From Streptomyces sp. LUP47B (GTDB lineage: Bacteria > Actinomycetota > Actinomycetes > Streptomycetales > Streptomycetaceae): DNA of 64,000 nucleotides. The position numbers and the translations under genes are program-made. The notes under the pieces were generated by a model that worked only from the letters and a program-made list of their open reading frames with translations, did no database searches and was not told the origin of the DNA. Each line of letters starts with the position of its first letter. The stretch's first letter is position 1. Below, piece after piece: positions 16,837-25,740 of this stretch. The DNA lies in the NCBI RefSeq assembly GCF_001746295.1, contig NZ_MJAH01000015.1:62001-126000 (forward strand), written 5' to 3'.

Positions 16837-17886
16837 ATGGCGCAGCAGGCATACGTGACGGAAACGGCGGAAGGCGGCTCGGGACCCGAGCGCCGGAGAG
16901 TCCGGTTCCGGCGCCTGCTCGAACGGCTGGTCTCCGGCTGGCGCGGTGACCGGGGCATCTGGCGCCGCGGTGCCGTCCTGGCCGCCCTCGCGGTGCTCAT
17001 CGCCCTGGTGATGCTGCTGCACGCGCAGATCCCCAACGCCATCGGCAACCTCGGCAGTCTCATCGAGACCTTCCTGCCCTGGCTGGGCGTGTTCGTCCCG
17101 GTGCTGCTGCTGCTCGGTCTCCTCCGCAAATCCGCGACCGCCCTGATCGCGGTGCTGCTCCCGGCGGCCGTGTGGCTGAACCTCTTCGGCGGGCTGATCT
17201 CCGACAAGTCCGCCACCGGCGGCGACCTCACGGTGGCCACCCACAACGTCAACGCCGACAATCCCGACCCGTCCGGCACCGCCCGGGCCGTGGCTGCCTC
17301 CGGTGCGGACGTGGTCGCCCTGGAGGAGCTGACGACCTCGGCGGTGCCGGTGTACGAGAAGGCGCTGGCGTCGACGTACAAGCACCACGCAGTCGAGGGC
17401 ACCGTGGGGCTGTGGAGCAAGTACCCGCTGACCGGTGTGAAGGCCGTCGACATCAAGCTGGGCTGGACCCGGGCCATGCGGGCCACGGTGGCCGCCCCGG
17501 ACGGGCCGGTCGCCGTCTACGTCGCCCACCTGCCGTCCGTGCGGGTGAAGATGGAGGCCGGGTTCACCGCCCGGCAGCGCGACAAGAGCGCCGACGCGCT
17601 GGGCGAGGCCATCGCCGACGAGAAGCTCCCCCGCAAGATCCTGCTCGGCGACCTCAACGGCACGATGAACGACCGCGCGCTCAACGCCGTCACCTCGCAG
17701 ATGCGGTCCACGCAGGGCGCGGCGGGCAGCGGCTTCGGGTTCAGCTGGCCGGCGTCGTTCCCGATGGCGCGGATCGACCAGATCATGGTGCAGGGCGTGG
17801 AGCCGGTGAGCTCGTGGACGCTGCCCGAGACCGGCAGCGACCATCTGCCGGTGGCGGCTCGGGTGAACCTCGCCACCTCGTCGTAA
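16837..17886 (+). CDS. membrane-anchored endonuclease/exonuclease/phosphatase (EEP) family protein
   Basis: A 349-residue protein with a basic cytoplasmic N-terminus, three transmembrane segments (about 47-68, 82-100, 102-122) and a C-terminal EEP domain. The latter keeps the metal/catalytic series: THNVNADN (Asn), VVALEEL (Glu), YVAHLPS (His), ILLGDLNGTMND (Asp/Asn) and GSDHLPVAARV (terminal Asp-His). EEP domains hydrolyse phosphodiester or phosphomonoester bonds in nucleic acids, inositides or lipids; topology places this one outside the cytoplasmic face after three TMs, so a DNA-repair role is unlikely. Monocistronic in appearance; the 224 bases upstream include a CCCGTACG/CGTACGGG pair (16716, 16768). 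Confidence 0.88.
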   Translation: MAQQAYVTETAEGGSGPERRRVRFRRLLERLVSGWRGDRGIWRRGAVLAALAVLIALVMLLHAQIPNAIGNLGSLIETFLPWLGVFVPVLLLLGLLRKSATALIAVLLPAAVWLNLFGGLISDKSATGGDLTVATHNVNADNPDPSGTARAVAASGADVVALEELTTSAVPVYEKALASTYKHHAVEGTVGLWSKYPLTGVKAVDIKLGWTRAMRATVAAPDGPVAVYVAHLPSVRVKMEAGFTARQRDKSADALGEAIADEKLPRKILLGDLNGTMNDRALNAVTSQMRSTQGAAGSGFGFSWPASFPMARIDQIMVQGVEPVSSWTLPETGSDHLPVAARVNLATSS

Positions 17887-17927
17887 CCCGCCGGAAGCCC
17901 CTTGGAATACCGGGCCCGGGAGTATTT

Positions 17928-17959
17928 GTTCCGTACTTGAACATACACTGGTACGGAAC
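17928..17959. promoter_or_regulatory. inverted repeat in the promoter of the second MFS gene
   Basis: GTTCCGTAC (17928-17936) and its exact complement GTACGGAAC (17951-17959) around 14 bases, ending 30 bases before the ATG at 17990. Immediately upstream, AATAC-CGGGCCCGGG-AGTATT (17906-17926) is a second, imperfect symmetric element. Confidence 0.6.
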
Positions 17960-17989
17960 TCCGCTCTCCCCTGAAAGGCTCGGCTCTTC

Positions 17990-19210
17990 ATGCCCTTGGC
18001 CCTGCTCGCACTGGCCGTCGGCGCTTTCGGTCTCGGCACCACCGAATTCGTGATGATGGGCCTGCTGCCCGACGTCGCCGACGACCTCGGCATCTCGATC
18101 CCCACGGCCGGTCATCTGGTCTCCGCGTACGCGCTGGGCGTGGTGATCGGCGCCCCGCTGCTCGCCGCGGTCACCGCCCGGATGTCCCGCCGTACGGTCC
18201 TCATCGGCCTGATGGGTCTGTTCGTGGCCGGCAACGCGCTCTCCGCCCTCGCCCCCGGCGAACACTGGCTGCTCGCGGCCCGCTTCCTGAGCGGTCTGCC
18301 GCACGGTGCCTTCTTCGGGGTGGGCGCGGTCGTCGCCACCGGCATGGTGGCGCCGGAGCGCAAGGCGCGTTCGGTGTCCCTGATGTTCCTCGGCCTGACC
18401 CTCGCCAACATCGCGGGCGTGCCCGTCGCCACGCTCATGGGCCAGCACCTGGGCTGGCGGGCGACGTTCCTCGGCGTCAGCGCGATCGGCCTGGCGGCGA
18501 TAGCCTCCCTGGCCCTCCTCATCCCGCACGACCACGCGCACGCCCCCGCGATGGGCCTGCGCCGCGAACTGGTCGCACTGAAGTCGGTCCCCGTCTGGCT
18601 GGCGCTCGGCACGACGGTCGCGGGCTTCGGCGCGCTGTTCTCCGCGTACAGCTACATCACGCCGATGCTCACGGACTCCGCCGGCTACGCCGACTCCAGC
18701 GTGACGCTGCTGCTCGCGCTGTTCGGCGTGGGCGCGACGGCGGGCAACCTGGTCGGCGGACGGCTCGCCGACCACTCGCTGCGTGGCACCCTCTTCGGCG
18801 GTCTGACCTCGCTGGTCGTGGTCCTGGCCCTGTTCCCGGTGCTGATGTCGACGCAGTGGAGCGCGGCGGTGGCGGTCGTGCTGCTGGGCACGGCGGCCTT
18901 CGTGACCGGCTCCCCGCTCCAGCTGATGGTCATGGAGAAGGCCTCGGCGGCCCCCTCCCTTGCCTCCTCCGCCAACCAGGCCGCCTTCAACCTGGCCAAC
19001 GCCGGCGGCGCCTGGATCGGCGGCCTCGCCCTGGCCGCGGGCCTCGGCGTGACGTCCCCGGCCCTGACGGGGGCGGCCCTGGCCGTGCTGGGCCTCGGCG
19101 TCGCCGCGGTGGCCGCGGTCGTGGACCGGCGGCGCGTGGACGCGTCGCCCGCACGGAAGCGTGTGGTCGCGACCCATCTGCCGGAGCAGGCGGAAGCCGT
19201 ACGGTACTGA
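17990..19210 (+). CDS. MFS efflux transporter, DHA1 (AraJ/YdhP-like, 12 TM)
   Basis: A 406-residue 12-TM protein. It starts at once with TM1, LALAVGAFGLGTTEFVMMGLLPDVADDL, the characteristic opening of sugar-efflux/AraJ-type carriers ('GTTEFVxMGLLP'). Further marks are MSRRTVLIGLMGLF (motif A region), LPHGAFFGVG and GATAGNLVGGRLAD. The first 8 residues hold no leader, so ATG 17990 is firm. Substrate cannot be deduced. It is followed by a strong terminator and preceded by a putative operator. Confidence 0.92.
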   Translation: MPLALLALAVGAFGLGTTEFVMMGLLPDVADDLGISIPTAGHLVSAYALGVVIGAPLLAAVTARMSRRTVLIGLMGLFVAGNALSALAPGEHWLLAARFLSGLPHGAFFGVGAVVATGMVAPERKARSVSLMFLGLTLANIAGVPVATLMGQHLGWRATFLGVSAIGLAAIASLALLIPHDHAHAPAMGLRRELVALKSVPVWLALGTTVAGFGALFSAYSYITPMLTDSAGYADSSVTLLLALFGVGATAGNLVGGRLADHSLRGTLFGGLTSLVVVLALFPVLMSTQWSAAVAVVLLGTAAFVTGSPLQLMVMEKASAAPSLASSANQAAFNLANAGGAWIGGLALAAGLGVTSPALTGAALAVLGLGVAAVAAVVDRRRVDASPARKRVVATHLPEQAEAVRY

Positions 19211-19228
19211 GCGGTCGTACGACGAGAA

Positions 19229-19264
19229 GGGGCGCCCGGTGAACGCCGGGCGCCCCCCTTTTTT
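19229..19264 (+). terminator. rho-independent terminator of the MFS gene
   Basis: A perfect 11-bp stem (GGGGCGCCCGG at 19229-19239 with 19246-19256), a TGAACG loop and a T-run at 19259-19264. Confidence 0.93.
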
Positions 19265-19268
19265 GTTC

Positions 19269-19318
19269 TGTCGGCGACCTGTAGGCCCGTGTAGGCGGCC
19301 TGTCGGTGGTTTGTCGGT
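19269..19318 (+). promoter_or_regulatory. five SARP-like heptameric direct repeats before the ABC exporter
   Basis: TGTCGGC (19269), TGTAGGC (19280), TGTAGGC (19290), TGTCGGT (19301) and TGTCGGT (19312) follow each other at 11, 10, 11 and 11 bases, i.e. once per helical turn. This is the layout of operators of SARP/AfsR-type regulators. The last repeat ends 22 bases before the ATG at 19341, and that ATG lacks a Shine-Dalgarno sequence, which suggests a leaderless transcript beginning close to it. An AfsR-like gene lies at the other end of this two-gene operon. Confidence 0.55.
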
Positions 19319-19340
19319 GGGGGCTGGCACTGTCCTCGGT

Positions 19341-20366
19341 ATGACGCGAATCGACAAGAACCCCCAGAGCGGGGACTCCGCCGTTTCCGTGCGGGGGCTG
19401 GTCAAGCACTACGGCGAGACCAAGGCGCTGGACGGCGTCGACCTGGACGTGCGCGAGGGCACCGTGATGGGTGTGCTCGGGCCGAACGGCGCCGGCAAGA
19501 CCACCCTCGTGCGCATTCTGTCCACCCTCCTGGCCCCGGACGCCGGACAGGCCACCGTCGCCGGGTACGACGCCGTGCGGCAGCCCCGTCAGCTGCGGCG
19601 GGTCATCGGGCTCACCGGGCAGTACGCCTCGGTGGACGAGAAGCTGCCGGGCTGGGAGAACCTCTACATGATCGGGCGGCTGCTCGACCTGCCCCGCAAG
19701 GAGGCCCGCACCCGGGCCGACGAGCTGCTGGAGCGCTTCTCGCTCACGGACGCGGCGAAGCGGCCGGCGAGCACCTACTCCGGCGGTATGCGGCGCCGGC
19801 TCGACCTCGCCGCCTCGATGATCGGCCGGCCCCAGGTGCTCTTCCTGGACGAGCCGACCACCGGTCTCGACCCGCGCACCCGCAACGAGGTGTGGGACGA
19901 GGTCAAGCGGATGGTCGGGGACGGGGTCACCGTCCTGCTGACCACCCAGTACATGGAGGAGGCCGAGCAGCTCGCCTCCGAGCTGACCGTGGTGGACCAC
20001 GGCAAGGTCATCGCCGCCGGCGCCATCGAGGAGCTCAAGGCGAAGGTCGGCGGCCGCTCGCTGCGGGTACGGCCCGTCGATCCGCTGCAGCTGCAGCCGC
20101 TCGCCGGGTGGATCGACGAGCTCGGCATCACCGGGCTCGCCACCAGCACCGTGGACACCGAGAGTGGCACCGTCATCGTCCCGATCCTCAGCGACGAGCA
20201 GCTGACCGCCGTGGTCGGCGCGGTCACCGCGCGTGGCATCACCCTCTCCTCCATCAGCACCGAACTGCCCAGCCTGGACGAGGTGTTCCTGTCCCTCACC
20301 GGCCACCGCGCCAGTGCCCCGCAGGACACCGTTCCCACCGACACCCGCGAGGAGGTCGCCGTATGA
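19341..20366 (+). CDS. ABC transporter ATP-binding protein, DrrA (daunorubicin-resistance) type
   Basis: 341 residues, one nucleotide-binding domain plus the C-terminal extension of the DrrA family. Walker A is GPNGAGKTTL (near residue 47), the Q-loop GLTGQYASVDE, the signature TYSGGMRRRLDLAAS, Walker B LFLDEPTTGLD, and the switch is TTQYMEEAEQLA; the DrrA tail ends in LDEVFLSLTGH. It energises export of a hydrophobic compound together with the permease, whose ATG overlaps this stop (ATGA). Start: ATG 19341 matches family N-termini; no ribosome site is seen. Confidence 0.94.
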   Translation: MTRIDKNPQSGDSAVSVRGLVKHYGETKALDGVDLDVREGTVMGVLGPNGAGKTTLVRILSTLLAPDAGQATVAGYDAVRQPRQLRRVIGLTGQYASVDEKLPGWENLYMIGRLLDLPRKEARTRADELLERFSLTDAAKRPASTYSGGMRRRLDLAASMIGRPQVLFLDEPTTGLDPRTRNEVWDEVKRMVGDGVTVLLTTQYMEEAEQLASELTVVDHGKVIAAGAIEELKAKVGGRSLRVRPVDPLQLQPLAGWIDELGITGLATSTVDTESGTVIVPILSDEQLTAVVGAVTARGITLSSISTELPSLDEVFLSLTGHRASAPQDTVPTDTREEVAV

Positions 20367-21178
20367 GCGCCGCAACCGCCACCACGATCGACGCCGACGC
20401 CCGGATCCCCCTGCGCGGGCATCTCCGGCACACCGGCGCCCTCGTCCGCCGCAACCTGCTGTGGATCCGGCAGGACCCGGAGTCGATGTTCGACGCCATC
20501 CTGATGCCGGTCGTCTTCACCCTGCTGTTCGTCTACGTCTTCGGCGGCTCGATCGGGCAGGCCCTGGGCGGCGGGCAGGACGGATACGTCCAGTACGTCA
20601 TCCCGGGCATGATCGCGATGATGAGCATGACCCTGTCCCAGGGCGTGGGCACCGGCTTCAGCCAGGACTTCAACTCCGGTGTCATGGACCGCTTCCGGTC
20701 CCTGCCGATTGGGCGCGGCTCGGTGCTGTTCGCGAAGATCTCCGTGGAACTGCTGCGGATGCTGTTCGCGACCACCGTGCTGATGATCGTCGCCGTCCTG
20801 GTCGGCTTCGACATCAACCACTGGGCCGGGCTGTTCGCGGCGGTCGGTCTGTCCGCCGTGTTCGCCTCCTCGATCATGTGGGTGTTCCTCACCCTGGGCG
20901 TGATCCTGAAGAACGCGCAGTCCGTGCAGGCGATGGGCTTCCTGGTGCTGTTCCCGCTCCAGTTCGGCTCCTCGATCTTCGCACCGACGAACTCCATGCC
21001 GGGCTGGCTCCAGCACTTCACCGACTACAACCCGCTGTCCACGCTCGCCGACGCGGCCCGCGGGCTGATGGTGGGCGGCCCGGTCGCCCACGACCTGTGG
21101 GTGACGCTCGGCTGGTCGGCGGCGATCACGGCGGTGGCGGCACCGTACGCGATCCACAAGTTCCGTACGAAGAACTGA
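20363..21178 (+). CDS. ABC-2 type permease, DrrB type
   Basis: 271 residues with six membrane segments, from MPVVFTLLFVYVFGGSI onward, and the ABC-2 signature region (QAMGFLVLFPLQFGSSIFAPTNSMP, then LQHFTDYNPLSTLADAARGL) near the C-terminus, as in DrrB. It forms the membrane channel for the ATPase encoded just upstream, with a 4-base overlap. A longer in-frame reading begins upstream inside the ATPase gene but that part is a shadow. It ends 20 bases from the convergent AfsR-like gene. Confidence 0.93.
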   Translation: MSAATATTIDADARIPLRGHLRHTGALVRRNLLWIRQDPESMFDAILMPVVFTLLFVYVFGGSIGQALGGGQDGYVQYVIPGMIAMMSMTLSQGVGTGFSQDFNSGVMDRFRSLPIGRGSVLFAKISVELLRMLFATTVLMIVAVLVGFDINHWAGLFAAVGLSAVFASSIMWVFLTLGVILKNAQSVQAMGFLVLFPLQFGSSIFAPTNSMPGWLQHFTDYNPLSTLADAARGLMVGGPVAHDLWVTLGWSAAITAVAAPYAIHKFRTKN

Positions 21179-21197
21179 AGTTCGGCGTCGGTGCGCG

Positions 21198-24100
21198 TCA
21201 CACCAGGGCGGCGGCCTCCTCCGGGGAGAGGTCGTCGCCCTCGGCGTACGCCGACTCGTAGGCCGCGTCACCGAGCACCGCGCGCAGCTTCCGCTCGGCG
21301 TCGCCCCGCACGGTGCGCTCGACGGACGTCGGGAAGTGGCTGGGCGGCAGCAGGGCGTCCCCGGCCCTGAGGCAGCGGGCCCCGTCGCGGGCGCGGGCGC
21401 CGCCGTCGGCCCCGGCGAGGGCGAGGGCGGCGGTGTGCAGGTACATGGTGCGCATGTGCGGGGCGATGGTCAGGGCCAGCGGGTCCCCGGACTTCTCCAG
21501 CGCCCGGCGGGTCAGCGTCAGGCACTCCTCGTAGCAGCCGTCGACCGCTTCCAGCCAGGCCTCCGAGCCGAGGATGAAGGCGTCGAAGATGACGAAGTGG
21601 GCGATGCCGAACTGCTGCCGCAGCAGCCGTAGTTGCTCGCGCGCCTCGGGAATGCGGCCGGTCAGGCCGAGCCGGCCGGCGAGGAACATCCGGGAGGCGG
21701 GCATCGCCTCGTTGCGGGCGCCGTCCTGGTCCGCGATCACCTCACGCAGCAGCAGTTCGCCGCGCTCGGCCTCCCCCGCCTCCAGCAGCACGCTGCCCAG
21801 CCGGGCGTTGAGCACGGACTTCTGGGCGCGGGCACCGAGTTGTTCGGCCCGCTCGATCGCGCTCTCGTAGTCGTCGGCGGCCGCACGCCACTCGCCCTTG
21901 CGCTCATGGGCCTCGGCACGTGCGGAGAGCGCCTCGGCGGTGCCCCACAGATCGCCGAGCCGCTCGTAGATCTCCAGCGCCTCCTCGGCGTCCTGGATGG
22001 CGTCGCCGGCCCAGTCGGAGCGGTTGGCGAGCAGGTTGGCCCGCCACTGGAGGGCCGCGGCGAGCTCCCAGTCGTAGCCCGGGGTGGCCCGGCAGGTGTC
22101 GACGGTCGCCTGGATGACCTTGCGCAGCCGCTCCATGTCCCCGGTGAGCATGATGGCGAAGAACCACAGGGAGCCCGGCATCCGGCAGGTCTGCGCCATG
22201 CCGGGCTCGTAGGTGGCGGCGATGGACCGCAGCTTCGCCTGCGCGTGCTGGTTCTGCCAGGCGTCCAACTCGGTGTCCATACAGGCGAGATGGACGAGGT
22301 GCGCGCCGCGCCGGGCCTCTTCCAGAACCTCGCCGGTCCACGGCGGCGGGGTGTCCGTGCAGCGCTCCCACACCGGCGCGGCAGGGCGGACCGGCTCGGT
22401 GAAGGGGTCGGCGCCGAGGCCCTGGACCTCGCGGGACCAGTTGCGGGCCTCGATGCGCAGGTCGCGCATCTGCCAGTACCAGGCCAGCGACAGCACCAGG
22501 CACAGCCCCTCCTGCTCGTCGCGGTCGGCGACGGCCCGGCGCAGGGCGGTGCGGAGGTTCTCGTACTCGCGCTCCAGGCGCTCGATGGCGGCGAGTTGGC
22601 GCGGGCCGCGCAGCAACGGGTCGGTGGTGCGCGCGAGTTCGCGGTAGTACGCCAGATGCGCGCGCTCCGCCTCGGCGCGCGAGCCGTCGGTCTCGTCGAG
22701 GCGCTCGCCGGCGTATTCGGCGACGGTCTCAAGCAGCCGGTAGCGCATCTCGCCGTCCCCCGAAGGAGCGGCCACCACAAGGGACTTGTCGACGAGCGAG
22801 CCGAGCGCGTCCAGCGCGGCGGGCCCGCACACGGCCTCGGCGGCGGCCAGATCACAGCCGCCGGCGAACACCGACAGCCGCCGCAGGACGTCCCGTTCCT
22901 CGCCGTCGAGCAGGTCCCACGACCAGTCGACGACGGCCCGCAGGGTCTGCTGGCGGGGCAGCACGGTACGACTGCCGGAGGTCAGCAGCCGGAAGCGGTC
23001 GTCGAGCCGGTCGGCGATCTGACGTGGCGTCAGCATCCTTAGCCGGGCGGCGGCGAGCTCGATACCGAGGGGCAGCCCGTCGAGCCGCCGGCAGATCTCC
23101 GCACAGGCCTCCGCGGTCCCCTCGTCGCCGTCGACCCGGAATCCGGGCCGGGCCGCGGCCCCCCGGTCGGCGAGCAGCCGCAGCGCGACCGGCTCGGGCA
23201 GGGGCTCCACGGGCCGCAGCAACTCCCCCGGCACTCCCAGCGGTTCGCGGCTGGTGGCCAGGACGGTCAGCCCGGGGCAGCGCTCCAGGAGCGTCTCCGC
23301 CAGACGGGCGGCCGCGTCGACCACGTGCTCGCAGTTGTCGAGGATCAGCAGCATGCTGCGCCGGCCGCAGTGCTCGGCGAGCCGCTCGACGGGGTCGTCC
23401 AGCCGCTCGCTCCCTGCGGCTCGCATCGCCTCGGCACCGGCGCCGTACAGCACGGTCTCGCGAGCACCGACGGCGGTGAGCACGGCCTCGGGCACGGCGT
23501 CCGGGTCGTCGACCGGCGCGAGTTCGGCCAGCCACACCCCGTCCCGCACCACGTCCCCCACGGCCTCGGCGGCCTCCTGCGAAAGCCGCGTCTTCCCGGC
23601 CCCGCCGGGCCCGAGCAGCGTGACGAGCCGCGCGGCCGCGAGGTCCTGACGGATGGCATCGATGTCGGCTTCCCGGCCGACGAAGGAGGTGAGACGGGCA
23701 CGGAGGTTGCCGGAGGGAGCTGAGGCCGGACGAGCGGATGCGCGATCGCCCGCTGCGCCGGACCCGGTCTCCCGACGGCCGCCCCGTCCGTCCTGGCCGC
23801 CCCGTCCGTCCGCGGCGGACGGCTCCGGTCGCAGCAACTCACCGTGCAGTGCCCGCAGTTCGGCTCCCGGGTCCGCTCCCAGCCGGTCCGCGAGCAGCTG
23901 TCGTACGGACTCGTACGCGGCCAGTGCCTCCGCCGTGCGGCCCGTGTCGCGCAGGGCGCGCAGTCGCAGGGACTGGAGGGGTTCGTCGAGGGGGTGGGTG
24001 TCGCAGAGGGCGGTCAGTTCGGGGAGGGACTGGTCGGCGTGGCCGAGGGCGAGCGCGGCGGCGTGGCGGGCGCGCAGTGCGTCCAGACGGCGGGCCTCCG

Positions 24101-24542
24101 CGCGTGCCGCCTCGGCCGTACGGTCGGGCAGATCGGCCAGGGCCGGACCCCGCCACAGAGCGAGGGCGTCGTCCAGGACGACGGCCGCCTTCGCGGGGTC
24201 GCCGTCGGTCAGCGCCCGCATGCCGTCACTGGCGAGCCGCTCGAAACGGTGCAGGTCGATGTCGTCCGGCCCCGCCGTCAGCCGGTAGCCGCCCTCCACC
24301 GAGGCGACCGCGTCCGCCCCGACCGCGCGCCTGAGCCGCCCGACCAGAGCCTGCAGCGCACCGGTGGCGTCGGCCGGCGGGTCGTCACCCCACACCTCGT
24401 CCACGAGCAGGCTCACGGGGACGGTACGGCCCGGCCGCAGAGCGAGAACGGTCAGCAGCGCGCGCAGCCGCGTGCCGCCGACCGGGACGGACGTACCGTC
24501 GGGACGGAGTGCCTGGGTGGTGCCGAGGATGCGATAGCGCAC
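21198..24542 (-). CDS. AfsR/SARP-family regulator with BTAD, NB-ARC-type ATPase and TPR-like domains
   Basis: A 1114-residue transcriptional regulator. Residues about 1-95 form the OmpR-like winged helix (TRLRALLTVLALRPGRTVPV, then GYRLTAGPDDIDLHRFE), 100-240 the bacterial transcriptional-activation domain, 240-275 a Gly/Arg-rich linker. The ATPase follows with Walker A LLGPGGAGKTRL (309-320), Walker B MLLILDNCEH and TSREPLG, then helical TPR-like repeats to the end. The GTG at 24542 has GGAGA 11 bases upstream. SARPs bind direct heptamer repeats; such repeats precede the convergent ABC exporter operon, which it may control (inference). Its own upstream region is the 144-bp tandem repeat. Confidence 0.93.
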   Translation of the reverse strand: MRYRILGTTQALRPDGTSVPVGGTRLRALLTVLALRPGRTVPVSLLVDEVWGDDPPADATGALQALVGRLRRAVGADAVASVEGGYRLTAGPDDIDLHRFERLASDGMRALTDGDPAKAAVVLDDALALWRGPALADLPDRTAEAARAEARRLDALRARHAAALALGHADQSLPELTALCDTHPLDEPLQSLRLRALRDTGRTAEALAAYESVRQLLADRLGADPGAELRALHGELLRPEPSAADGRGGQDGRGGRRETGSGAAGDRASARPASAPSGNLRARLTSFVGREADIDAIRQDLAAARLVTLLGPGGAGKTRLSQEAAEAVGDVVRDGVWLAELAPVDDPDAVPEAVLTAVGARETVLYGAGAEAMRAAGSERLDDPVERLAEHCGRRSMLLILDNCEHVVDAAARLAETLLERCPGLTVLATSREPLGVPGELLRPVEPLPEPVALRLLADRGAAARPGFRVDGDEGTAEACAEICRRLDGLPLGIELAAARLRMLTPRQIADRLDDRFRLLTSGSRTVLPRQQTLRAVVDWSWDLLDGEERDVLRRLSVFAGGCDLAAAEAVCGPAALDALGSLVDKSLVVAAPSGDGEMRYRLLETVAEYAGERLDETDGSRAEAERAHLAYYRELARTTDPLLRGPRQLAAIERLEREYENLRTALRRAVADRDEQEGLCLVLSLAWYWQMRDLRIEARNWSREVQGLGADPFTEPVRPAAPVWERCTDTPPPWTGEVLEEARRGAHLVHLACMDTELDAWQNQHAQAKLRSIAATYEPGMAQTCRMPGSLWFFAIMLTGDMERLRKVIQATVDTCRATPGYDWELAAALQWRANLLANRSDWAGDAIQDAEEALEIYERLGDLWGTAEALSARAEAHERKGEWRAAADDYESAIERAEQLGARAQKSVLNARLGSVLLEAGEAERGELLLREVIADQDGARNEAMPASRMFLAGRLGLTGRIPEAREQLRLLRQQFGIAHFVIFDAFILGSEAWLEAVDGCYEECLTLTRRALEKSGDPLALTIAPHMRTMYLHTAALALAGADGGARARDGARCLRAGDALLPPSHFPTSVERTVRGDAERKLRAVLGDAAYESAYAEGDDLSPEEAAALV

Positions 24543-24591
24543 GGGTCCATTGTCTCCGGTGTGGTCGGGGCCGGTCACGGGGTTCCGCTCA

Positions 24592-25180
24592 CGGGGTGTT
24601 GACGGGCCGTACGCCCTCGGACGGTGGGACCAGGTCCCGGCAGTCGCGGTGAGCGCGGCGGCCCGGACCCCCACCACCGCGGGCTCACGCCCTGCTCAGC
24701 CCCGCCCGCTCGCCGGCCGACAGGCCCTCGGTCTGCCTTGACGGGGTGACGTGCCGGTCGCCCCCGGACGGACGCGCCGGACCCGGGCAGCCTCCGAGAG
24801 CACGGCCCGGTCCCCCACCCCCACGGACTCACACCCTGCCCAGCCCCGCCAGCTCGCCGGCCGGCAGGCCCTCGGTCTCCCTTGGCAGCATGACGGGCCG
24901 GTCGCCTCCGGACAGACGCGCCGGACCCCGACAGCCGCCGAGAGCACGGCTCAGACCCCCACTCCCACGGACTCACGCCCCGCTCAGCCTCATCACCTCG
25001 CCGGCCGAGAGGCCCACAGTCTCCCTTCACGGGGCGACGGCCCGATCGCCCCCGTACACACGCGCCGGACCGGGGCAGTCGCCGAGAGCACGGACCAGTC
25101 CCCCACCCCCGCGAACTCACGCCCCGCTCAGCCCCGCCAGCAGCTCGGTGAGTTCGTCGGCCGGCAGGCCCTCGGTCTCC
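24592..25180. repeat. 144-bp imperfect tandem repeat, about four copies, carrying copies of a gene's 3' end
   Basis: Anchored on the word CTCACGCCCYGCTCAGCC, copies begin at 24684, 24828, 24972 and 25116, exactly 144 bases apart; a partial copy covers 24592-24683. The rightmost copy includes the last 20 codons and stop of the minus-strand gene ending at 25117. On the minus strand every copy reproduces that gene tail (TEGLPADEL...LSGA-stop; ETVGLSAGE...LSGA-stop; ETEGLPAGEL...-stop; QTEGLSAGE...-stop), each with its TGA in the same register. This points to tandem duplication of the gene's end plus its downstream spacer. The array ends 50 bases before the AfsR-like start codon. Confidence 0.9.
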
Positions 25181-25740
25181 GTTCCGGGCGGTGCGCCGGG
25201 CGGGATGCCCCGGGTCCTGCGGACCGTGTGCGACAGTCCCGAGTCCGTGTCCGGGACCTCCAGGGTGACCATGAGCCCTGCCTCGGACCGCGGGCCCCCG
25301 CCGCCGGCGAACCACTTCGGGCTCGCGTCCACCGACCGCAAGGACCGGCGGCCCGGCAGCGGCTCCCAGGTGCTCGAACCCGGCACCGTCTCGCCGTACT
25401 CCTGTGTCACGACCTGCACGCACCGCACCCGGCCGCGGACCTCGGGCAGCCGGCCCCCGTGCGTCTCGACCGTGAGCAGTCCGACGAGCCGGTCCGTGCC
25501 GCCCGGTGCCGCAGCGATCTCCCCGACCCCGACGACCAGGCCGTCCCTGTCCCGCAGCACCCGCTCGGCGCCCTGTTCCACCGGACCCGCGAGCTCGGTG
25601 AGCTGGTCCCGCCAGCCGCCCCCGAGGACGTCGTCGGCGGCATGGAACAGCAGCGGCCAGCACACCTCCTCGCCCACCGGGAACGGCGTACCGCAGCACT
25701 CCATCTGCCAGTCCGCGTAGAACACGTGCCACAGCCCCAT
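25117..25740 (-). CDS. uncharacterised protein, probably DUF6578-like
   Basis: 207 residues starting at the ATG of 25740. The opening, LWHVFYADWQMECCGTPFPVGEEVCW, with a vicinal Cys-Cys after WQME, resembles a Streptomyces family I recall as DUF6578; this assignment is from memory. The rest is soluble, with LLFHAADDVLGG, and a conserved-looking CVQVVTQEYGE strand. No signal peptide or membrane segment. Its last 20 codons are the source (or one copy) of the 144-bp tandem array that continues downstream, into the upstream region of the AfsR-like gene on the same strand. Function unknown. Confidence 0.75.
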   Translation of the reverse strand: MGLWHVFYADWQMECCGTPFPVGEEVCWPLLFHAADDVLGGGWRDQLTELAGPVEQGAERVLRDRDGLVVGVGEIAAAPGGTDRLVGLLTVETHGGRLPEVRGRVRCVQVVTQEYGETVPGSSTWEPLPGRRSLRSVDASPKWFAGGGGPRSEAGLMVTLEVPDTDSGLSHTVRRTRGIPPGAPPGTETEGLPADELTELLAGLSGA

